Assembly: GCF_051020955.1 (NCBI RefSeq)
Contig: NC_135031.1
Span: forward strand, 62,001 to 126,000
Direction: 5' to 3'
Source: Megalopta genalis
Lineage: Eukaryota > Arthropoda > Insecta > Hymenoptera > Halictidae
DNA length: 64,000 nucleotides
In this document: piece after piece, positions 55,301 to 62,908 of the stretch
Position numbering within the stretch: position 1 is the first letter of the stretch
How the letters are laid out: the number at the start of each line of letters is the position of its first letter
Notes under the pieces: generated by a model
What the model was told of the DNA's origin: nothing
The model's database searches: none
What the model saw: only the letters and a program-made list of their open reading frames with translations
Made by a program: the position numbers and the translations under genes

Positions 55301-56993
55301 TTGTTCCCCTGGGATTTGAAGCTAACTCGTTTGATTCGCATGCAGTTGATGCTAAATCATGTTTATCAGAAGTATCTGATTCCAAACCAATTGTTTCGCA
55401 TTGATTTGAAGTTAAGCCTACTACTTCGCATTGATTTGAAGCTAAATCATGTGTTTCGCATGGATTTGAAGCTAACTCGTTTGTTTCGCCTGCATTTGAA
55501 TATATTTCATTCAAAACGCAAGTATCTGACGTTAAATCATTTGTTTCTCAAAGATTTGAAGCTAAACCATCTACATCGCATTGATTTGAAGCTAAATCAA
55601 TTGTTTCGCATGGATTTGAAGCTAACTCATTGTTTCGCCTGCATTTAAAGCTATTTCAATTAAACCGCAGGTATTTGAAGGTAAATCATATGTTTCGCAT
55701 GGCTTTGAAGCCATGCCTTCTATTTCGCATTGATTTGAAGCTAAATCATGTATTTCGCATGCATTTGACGCTAACTCGATTGTTTCGACTGCATTTGAAG
55801 CTATTTCATTTTAACCGCAGGTATTTGTATGTAAATCATTTGTTTCGCAAGGATTTGAAGCTAAGCCTACTACTTCGCATTGATTAGAAGTTAAATCATG
55901 GATTTCTCTTGGATTTGAAGCTAACTCGTTTGATTCGAATGCAGTTGAAGCTGAATCATGTTTATCACAAGTATCTGAATCCAAACCAAATGTTTCGCAT
56001 TGATTTGAAGCTAACTTGTTTGATTCGCCTGCATTTGAATCTATTTCATTTGAACCGCAAGTATCTGACGCTAAATCATTTGTTTCGCATGGATTTGAAG
56101 CTAAGCCTTCTACTCCGCATTGATTTGAAGATAAATCATGTGTTTCGCATGGATTTGAAGCAAACTCGTTTATGTCACCTGCATTTGAAGCTACTTCATT
56201 TAAACCGCAGGTATTTGAAGGTAAATCATTTGTTTCGCTTGGATTTGAGGCTAAGCCTTCTACTTCGCATTGATTTGAAGCTAAATCATGTGATTCGCAT
56301 GGATTTGTAGCAAACTCGTTTATGTCACCTGCATTTGAAGCTATTTCATTTAAACCGCAGGTATTTGAAGGTAAATCATTTGTTTCGCATGGATTTGAAG
56401 CTAAGCCTTCTACTTCGCATGGATTTGAAGTTAAGCCTTCTACATCGCATTGATTTGAAGCTAAACCATGTGTTTCGCAAGGATTTTAAGCTAACTCGTT
56501 TATGTCTCCTGCATTTGAAGCTATTTCTTTTAAACCGCAGGTATTTGAATGTAAATCATTTGTTTCGCAAGGATTTGAAGCTAAACCTTCTACTTCGCAT
56601 TGATTTGAAGTTAAATCATGTGTTTCCCTGTGATTTGAAGCTAGCTCGTTTGATTCGCATGCAGTTGAAGCTGAATCATGTTTATCACAAGTATCTGAAT
56701 CCAAACCAAATGTTTCGCATTGATTTGAAGCTAACTTGTTTGATTCGCCTGCATTTGAATCTATTTCATTTGAACCGCAAGTATCTGACGCTAAATCATT
56801 TGTTTCGCATGGATTTGAAGCTAAGCCTTCTACACCGCATTGATTTGAAGCTAAATCTTGTGTTTCGCATGGATTTGAAGCAAACTCGTTTATGTCACCT
56901 GCATTTGAAGCTATTTCATTTAAACCGCAGGTATTTGAAGGTAAATCATTTGTTTCGCATGGATTTGAAGCTAAGCCTTCTACTTCGCATTGA
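49321..56993. repeat. 7.7-kb satellite block, copy 2
   Basis: This is the second copy of 40,598-47,730. It keeps 540 bases (about 52,880-53,420) that copy 1 lacks, including ATTTTTTCGCATGGATTTGG and a locally irregular stretch near 53,140-53,160 where monomer spacing changes. The left edge joins the end of the 1,709-bp duplication. At the right edge similarity to copy 1 stops near 56,993, where GAATTTAAATC is replaced by GAAGCTAAACCACG. There is no gene. Confidence 0.85.
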
Positions 56994-57863
56994 TTTGAAG
57001 CTAAACCACGTGTTTCGCAAGGATTTTAAGCTAACTCGTTTATGTCACCTGCATTTGAAGCTATTTCATTTAAACCGCAGGTATTTGAAAGTAAATCATT
57101 TGTTTCGCAAGGATTTGAAGCTAAACCTTCTACTTCGCATTGATTTGAAGTTAAATCATGTGTTTCCCTGTGATTTTAAGCTAACTCGTTTATGTCTCCT
57201 GCATTTGAAGCTATTTCTTTTAAACCGCAGGTATTTGAATGTAAATCATTTGTTTCGCAAGGATTTGAAGCTAAACCTTCTACTTCGCATTGATTTGAAG
57301 TTAAATCATGTGTTTCCCTGTGATTTGAAGCTAGCTCGTTTGATTCGCATGCAGTTGAAGCTGAATCATGTTTATCACAAGTATCTGAATCCAAACCAAA
57401 TGTTTCGCATTGATTTGAAGCTAACTTGTTTGATTCGCCTGCATTTGAATCTATTTCATTTGAACCGCAAGTATCTGACGCTAAATCATTTGTTTCGCAT
57501 GGATTTGAAGCTAAGCCTTCTACACCGCATTGATTTGAAGCTAAATCTTGTGTTTCGCATGGATTTGAAGCAAACTCGTTTATGTCACCTGCATTTGAAG
57601 CTATTTCATTTAAACCGCAGGTATTTGAAGGTAAATCATTTGTTTCGCATGAATTTGAAGCTAAGCCTTCTACTTCGCATTGATTTGAAGCTAAACCACG
57701 TGTTTCGCAAGGATTTTAAGCTAACTCGTTTATGTCACCTGCATTTGAAGCTATTTCATTTAAACCGCAGGTATTTGAAAGTAAATCATTTGTTTCGCAA
57801 GGATTTGAAGCTAAACCTTCTACTTCGCATTGATTTGAAGTTAAATCATGTGTTTCCCTGTGA
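56484..57863. repeat. 690-bp tandem duplication (23 monomers)
   Basis: Bases 56,484-57,173 recur at 57,174-57,863. The join is visible: at about 57,165-57,180 the sequence passes from CCCTGTGATTT, which belongs to the end of the unit, into TAAGCTAACTCG, which belongs to its start. Exchange therefore took place within the shared GATTT of two different monomers. 690 is a multiple of 30 but not of 150, so the monomer, not the pentamer, set the pairing. Confidence 0.85.
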
Positions 57864-60840
57864 TTTGAAGCTAACTCGTTTGATTCGCATGCTGTTGAAG
57901 CTAAATCATGTTTATCACAAGTATCTGAATCCAAACCATTTGTTTCGCATTGATTTGAAGCTAAGCCTACTACTTTGCATTGATTTGAAGTTAAATCATG
58001 TGTTTCCCTTGGATTTTAAGCTAACTCGTTTGAACCGAATGCAGTTGAAGCTAAATCAAGTTTAACACAAGTATTTGTAGCTGAACCATTTGTTTGGTAT
58101 TGATTTGAGGCTAAGCCTACTACTTCGCATTGATTTGAAGCTGAATCATGTTTTTGGCATGGATCTGAAGCTAACTCGATTGTTTCGCTTGGATTTGAGG
58201 CTAAGCCTTCTACTTCGCAATGATTTGAAGCTAAATCATGTGATTCGCATGGATTTGTAGCAAACTCGTTTATGTCACCTGCATTTGAAGCTATTTCATT
58301 TAAACCGCAGGTATTTGAAAGTAAATCATTTGTTTCGCAAGGATTTGAAGCTAAACCTTCTACTTCGCATTGATTTGAAGTTAAATCATGTGTTTCCCTG
58401 TGATTTGAAGCTAACTCGTTTGATTCGCATGCTGTTGAAGCTAAATCATGTTTATCACAAGTATCTGAATCCAAACCATTTGTTTCGCATTGATTTGAAG
58501 CTAAGCCTACTACTTTGCATTGATTTGAAGTTAAATCATGTGTTTCCCTTGGATTTTAAGCTAACTCGTTTGAACCGAATGCAGTTGAAGCTAAATCAAG
58601 TTTAACACAAGTATTTGTAGCTGAACCATTTGTTTGGTATTGATTTGAGGCTAAGCCTACTACTTCGCATTGATTTGAAGCTGAATCATGTGTTTCGCAT
58701 GGATTTGAAGCTAACTCGATTGTTTCGCTTGGATTTGATGCTAAGCCTTCTACTTCGCATTGATTTGAAGTTAAATCATGTGTTTCCCTTGGATTTGATG
58801 CTAACTCGTTTGTTTCGCATGCAGTTGAAGCTAGATCATGTTTATCACAAGTATTTGAACCTAAACCATACGTTTCGCATGGATTTGAAGTTAAGCCTTC
58901 TACTTCGCATTAATTTGAAGCTAAATTATGTGATTCGCATGGATTTGAAGCAAACTCCTTTATGTCACCTGCATTTGAAGCTATTTCATTTAAACCGCAG
59001 GTATTTGTAGGTAAATCATTTGTTTCGCATGGATTTGAAGCTAAGCATTCTACTTCGCATTGATTTGAAGCTAAACAATGTGATTCGCAAGGATTTTAAG
59101 CTAACTAGTTTATGTCACCTGCATTTGAAGCTATTTCATTTAAACCGCAGGTATATGAAGGTAAATCATTTGTTTCGCAAGGATTTGAAGCTAAACCTTC
59201 TACTTCGCATTGATTTGAAGTTAAATCATGTGTTTCCCTGTGATTTGAAGCTAACTCGTTTGATTCGCATGCTGTTGAAGCTAAATCATGTTTATCACAA
59301 GTATCTGAATCCATACCATTTGTGTCGCATTGATTTGAAGCTAAGCCTACTACTTTGCATTGATTGGAAGTTAAATCATGTGTTTCCCTTGGATTTGAAG
59401 CTAACTCGTTTGATCCGAATGCAGTTGAAGCTAAATCAAGTTTATCACAAGTATTTGTAGCTAAACCATTTGTTTCGTATTGATTTGAGGCTAAGCCTAC
59501 TACTTCGCATTGATTTGAAGCTGAATCATGTGTTTCGCATGGATTTGAAGCTAACTCATTGTTTCGCCTGCATTTAAAGCTATTTCATTTAAACCGCAGG
59601 TATTTGAGGGTAAATCATTTGTTTCGCATGGCTTTGAAGCCATGCCTTCTATTTCGCATTGATTTGAAGCTAAATCATGTATTTCGCATGCATTTGAAGC
59701 TAACTCGATTGTTTCGACAGCATTTGAAGCTATTTCATTTTAACCGCAGGTATTTGAAGGTAAATCATTTGTTTCGCATGGATTTGAAGCTAAGCCTTCT
59801 ACTTCGCATTGATTTGAAGCTAAACCACGTGTTTCGCAAGGATTTTAAGCTAACTCGTTTATGTCACCTGCATTTGAAGCTATTTCATTTAAACCGCAGG
59901 TATTTGAAAGTAAATCATTTGTTTCGCAAGGATTTGAAGCTAAACCTTCTACTTCGCATTGATTTGAAGTTAAATCATGTGTTTCCCTGTAATTTGAAGC
60001 TAACTCGTTTGATTCGCATGCTGTTGAAGCTAAATCATGTTTATCACAAGTATCTGAATCCAAACCATTTGTTTCGCATTGATTTGAAGCTAAGCCTACT
60101 ACTTTGCATTGATTTGAAGTTAAATCATGTGTTTCCCTTGGATTTGAAGCTAACTCGTTTGATCCGAATGCAGTTGAAACTAAATCAAGTTTATCACAAG
60201 TACTTGTAGCTAAACCATTTGTTTCGTATTGATTTGAGGCTAAGCCTACTACTTCGCATTGATTTGAAGCTGAATCATGTTTTTGGCATGGATCTGAAGC
60301 TAACTCGATTGTTTCGCTTGGATTTGAGGCTAAGCCTTCTACTTCGCAATGATTTGAAGCTAAATCATGTGATTCGCATGGATTTGTAGCAAACTCGTTT
60401 ATGTCACCTGCATTTGAAGCTATTTCATTTAAACCGCAGGTATTTGAAGGTAAATCATTTATTTCGCAAGGATTTGAAGCTAAACCTTCTACTTCGCATT
60501 GATTTGAAGTTAAATCATGTGTTTCCCTGTGATTTGAAGCTAACTCGTTTGATTCGCATGCTGTTTAAGCTAAATCATGTTTATCACAAGTATCTGAATC
60601 CAAACCATTTGTTTCGCATTGATTTGAAGCTAAGCCTACTACTTTGCATTGATTTGAAGTTAAATGATGTGTTTCCCTTGGATTTGAAGCTAACTCGTTT
60701 GATCCGAATGCAGTTGAAGCTAAATCATGTTTATCACAAGTATTTGTAGCTAAACCATTTGTTTCGTATTGATTTGAGGCTAAGCCTACTACTTCGCATT
60801 GATTTGAAGCTGAATCATGTGTTTCGCATGGATTTGAAGC
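56994..60840. repeat. Satellite segment 11: short-range duplications near the right edge
   Basis: The block 57,717-58,150 recurs 540 bases later at 58,257-58,690. Sequence from 58,150 (GTTTTTGGCATGG) to about 58,470 recurs at 60,279 onward (offset 2,129). Related copies with a GCATGCTGTTGAAGC P3 head occur near 57,890, 58,430, 59,270, 60,020 and 60,560. A set of alleles found only here (TTGAACCGAATGCAG or TTGATCCGAATGCAG, GTTTAACACAAG, GTATTTGTAGCTGAACC) shows local homogenisation. There is no gene. Confidence 0.75.
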
Positions 60841-62022
60841 ATACTCGTTTGTTTCGCATGTATGTGAAGCATTATCACTTATATTCTCAAGTATTTGAAA
60901 CTAAATCATTCGTTTCGCTTGGATTTGTAGCTAAGCCGTCTATTTCGCATTTATTTGAAGCTAAATCATGTGTATCACATGGATTTGAAGCTAAATCATG
61001 TGATTCGCATGGATTTGAAGCTTACTCGTTTGTTTCGCATGCAGTTGAAGCTAAATCATGTATGTCACTAGTATTCGAAGCTAAACCATATGTTTTGCAT
61101 TGATTTCAAGCTAATCCTTCTACTTCGCATTGATTTGAAGTTAAATCATGTGTTTCCCTTGTATTTGAATCTAACTCGTTTGTTTCGCATGTAGTTGAAT
61201 TTAAATCATGTATATCACAGGTATTTGAAGCTAAACCATTTGTTTCGCATGGATTTGAAGCTAAACCTTCTACTTCACATTGAAATGAAGCTCAATCATG
61301 TGTTTCGCATGGATTTGAAGCTTACTCGTTTGTTTCGCATGCAGTTGAAGCTAAACCATGTATGTCACTAGTATTCGAAGCTGAACCATATGTTTTGCAT
61401 TGATTTGAAGCTAATCCTTCTACTTCGCATTGATTTGAAGTTAAATCATGTGTTTCCCTGGGATTTGAAGCAAACTCGTTTGATTTGCATGCAGTTGAAG
61501 CAAAATCACGTATATCACAAGTATTTGAAGCTAAACCATTTGTTTCGCAAGAATATGAAGCTAAACCATGTGTTTCGCACGAATTTGAAGCTAAGCCTTC
61601 TACTTCGCATTGATTTTAACCTAAACCATCTGTTTAGCAAGAACATGAAGTTAAATCATTTGTTTCGCATTTAATTGAAGCTAAGCCTACTACTTCGGTT
61701 TGATTTGAAGCAAAACCATGTGTTTCGCATAGATTTTAAGCTAACTCGTTTGTTTCGTCTGCATTTGAAGATATATCACTTATATCGCAAGTATTTGAAG
61801 CTAAATCATTCGTGTCGAATGGATTTGAAGCTAAGCCTTCTACTTCGCATTGATTTGAATCTAAATCATGGGTTTCACTTGGATTTGAACCTAACTCGTT
61901 TGTTTGACGTGCAGTTGAAGCTAAATCATGTATATCACAAATATTTGAAGATAAATCATTCGTCTTGCATGGATTTGAAGATAAGCCTTCTACGTCGCAT
62001 TGATTTGAAGCTAAATCACGTG
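60841..62022. repeat. Satellite segment 12: diverged right edge of the array
   Basis: Monomers become irregular: GCATGTATGTGAAGC, a 31-base P3c-like unit near 60,861-60,891 (ATTATCACTTATATTCTCAAG), AAGAATATGAAGC, AAGAACATGAAG and TGACGTGCAGTTG. Rare alleles such as ATGTCACTAGTATTCGAAGC are shared with the 33.2 kb region (near 33,210 and 61,065). The last recognisable monomer reads GATTTGAAGCTAAATCACGTG and stops at 62,022 against the LTR. There is no gene. Confidence 0.8.
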
Positions 62023-62334
62023 TGTAGCGCCGTGGTTTTACGACGCCTTTTTGACGCGCTGGGATCGAATATCAACCCTACCGGGGTTGTAAGGCCCGGG
62101 CTTCACTTATCTGAAGACGCGTCGGTTTTGTAATGGTTATCGGTCCGATTGACCGATTTTGAGTGAATGATCGATTGAATTCCCGAGTCGAATGAGTCTC
62201 CGGTTGCGACGAGTGATTCTCCGAACGATTGAGACTGTTCGACGTACGGGTGAGACTCCGTTATCGAGAATGTATAATAATATTGCTTGAAAACTACCGA
62301 ACCACTCTTGAACCACTACTCGGATTGAATTACG

Positions 62335-62371
62335 ACTGAATATATCGCCTCGACTGCTCGCGTTTTTTATG
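62335..62371 (-). promoter_or_regulatory. Likely LTR core promoter: TATA-like box and initiator
   Basis: On the minus strand a TATA-like CATAAAAAA (62,371-62,363) is followed by TTCAGTCG, whose TCAGTC (around 62,339-62,334) matches the arthropod initiator. The spacing between the two is about 30 bases, as expected for a TATA-Inr pair. If right, U3 is about 62,822-62,338 and R plus U5 about 62,337-62,023. Confidence 0.5.
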
Positions 62372-62693
62372 CCCTTTTCCCCACTTGAGATTCCTGAAGG
62401 AACCTCCACCTCCATGCCTGGATGCGCTGATTGGTTTTCTCGAAAATTACGATTTCCCAATCAGCGTCCTCCGAACGTTTCGTCACCACCCTCTCGTACC
62501 GTCCTGCACGGGCCTTGTCTTGAAGAGGGGTGCGACACGTAATTGCGTGGTTGGGGAGGTCCTCCGGGCCTTGAGATGTCATCCCCGCGACGGTTGGGAC
62601 TAACTTTCCCAAGACACGTTCAAAAATCTCAAGTGTTTTGAGGGAGGTTTTTTCGGGCCTTTAGGATTTATGACACGTCGCGATCATTAGAAA

Positions 62694-62745
62694 AGACGGA
62701 GACACTGCCCGGATGTTCGGCAGCTGCCAAAAAAGGTCTCCGTCT
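62694..62745. other. Inverted repeat in LTR U3
   Basis: AGACGGAGAC at 62,694-62,703 is the exact reverse complement of GTCTCCGTCT at 62,736-62,745. Inside it, CTGCC (62,705-62,709) pairs with GGCAG (62,719-62,723) around the loop CGGATGTTC. The nested arms could form a stem-loop in RNA or single-stranded DNA, or could be a palindromic protein-binding site. The role is unknown. Confidence 0.7.
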
Positions 62746-62822
62746 CCTCAGATGACCCACGCTGGTCCGTGCCATAAACCCTTCACGAGAGAGGTCTGCG
62801 GGAGGTTCTACGTGACGGAACA

Positions 62823-62833
62823 TGCTCCCCCCG
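62823..62833 (-). promoter_or_regulatory. Polypurine tract of the retrotransposon
   Basis: On the minus strand the sequence just before the LTR start TGTTCC is CGGGGGGAGCA. A short G-rich purine run directly upstream of the 3' LTR is the normal primer site for plus-strand DNA synthesis in LTR retrotransposons. Its place next to the TG of the LTR supports the LTR boundary. Confidence 0.75.
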
Positions 62834-62853
62834 TTGAGCGACAAATCGCTCAA
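62834..62853. other. Perfect hairpin beside the polypurine tract
   Basis: TTGAGCGA (62,834-62,841) and TCGCTCAA (62,846-62,853) are exact reverse complements around a four-base loop, CAAA. The hairpin begins one base from the G run of the polypurine tract and lies in the 3' untranslated part of the element. It could affect priming, RNA stability or 3' end formation; none of these can be decided from the sequence. Confidence 0.75.
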
Positions 62854-62873
62854 TGCCCTGTAGTTTGATTAAA

Positions 62874-62900
62874 GCTATCTTAAATTTACTTAAGAATAGC
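62874..62900. other. Second hairpin between the pol stop and the polypurine tract
   Basis: GCTAT-CTTAA (62,874-62,883) can pair with TTAAG-A-ATAGC (62,890-62,900), giving two five-base stems with one bulged A and a six-base loop. It lies nine bases downstream, on the minus strand, of the pol stop codon at 62,909. It is AT-rich and weaker than its neighbour. Confidence 0.55.
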
Positions 62901-62908
62901 GACTGTCT

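Larger units (their letters stand above)
1..62022. repeat. 30-bp satellite array with 150-bp pentameric higher-order repeat
   Basis: The whole stretch is head-to-tail copies of a 30-base monomer with head GATTTGAAGCTAA and a 17-base tail; length divided by 30 gives about 2,070 copies. Five tails cycle in order (P1 to P5), so the same tail returns every 150 bases; P2, marked by AACTCGTTTG, starts at 56, 206 and 356 in the first lines. P3 and P4 also have their own heads (CAGTTGAAGC, TATTTGAAGC). No unique DNA interrupts the array. It is open at the left edge and ends at an LTR retrotransposon on the right. A 150-bp HOR close to nucleosome-core length suits a centromeric or other heterochromatic satellite, but the window cannot show its chromosomal place. 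I do not recognise it as a named satellite family. Confidence 0.97.
62023..62822 (-). repeat. 3' LTR of the BEL/Pao-type element
   Basis: On the minus strand the proposed LTR starts TGTTCCGTCACG next to the polypurine tract and ends GGCGCTACA against the satellite, giving the usual TGT...ACA ends and a length of 800 bases. The outer end could also be placed two bases further left (62,021), because the junction reads CACGTGTGTAGC. No second LTR is in the window, so the ends are not confirmed by comparison. I see no AATAAA signal on the minus strand in the R/U5 part. Small open frames on both strands in the LTR have no recognisable product. Confidence 0.75.

Noticed and set aside
40598..56993. 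Assembly error as the sole cause of the 7-kb duplication
   Set aside because: The copies differ by private single bases and a 540-base length change, which a simple duplicated contig would not show; still needs read-level proof.
56335..58065. Plus-strand open frame of 576 codons with a Leu/Arg/His-rich ten-residue repeat (units like LKLNHVFRMD); similar frames at 44,787-46,385, 54,050-55,648, 36,339-37,850, 40,747-42,243 and 49,470-50,966
   Set aside because: These frames are in-phase reading of the 30-base satellite. They begin at the ATG inside CGCATGG or GCATGC of any monomer and mostly end where a one-base indel shifts the register. Monomer conservation follows DNA blocks (the 13-base head), not codons. 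No promoter, intron or unique domain is seen.
1..62022. CRISPR array, because of 30-base repeats
   Set aside because: Repeats are directly adjacent with no unique spacers, and there are no cas genes; the rest of the window is eukaryotic.
1..62022. Telomeric repeat array
   Set aside because: No TTAGG, TTAGGG or similar short telomeric unit is present; the unit is 30 bases with a 150-base HOR.
1..62022. CENP-B box in the monomer
   Set aside because: CTCGTTTGTTTCGC shares only TTCG-like pieces with the known box; the required spaced core is absent.
62137..62612. Short open frames on both strands within the LTR (62,137-62,460, 62,367-62,612, 62,385-62,603)
   Set aside because: They overlap each other in the LTR, have no recognisable domain, and lie in a region whose base use is explained by LTR function.
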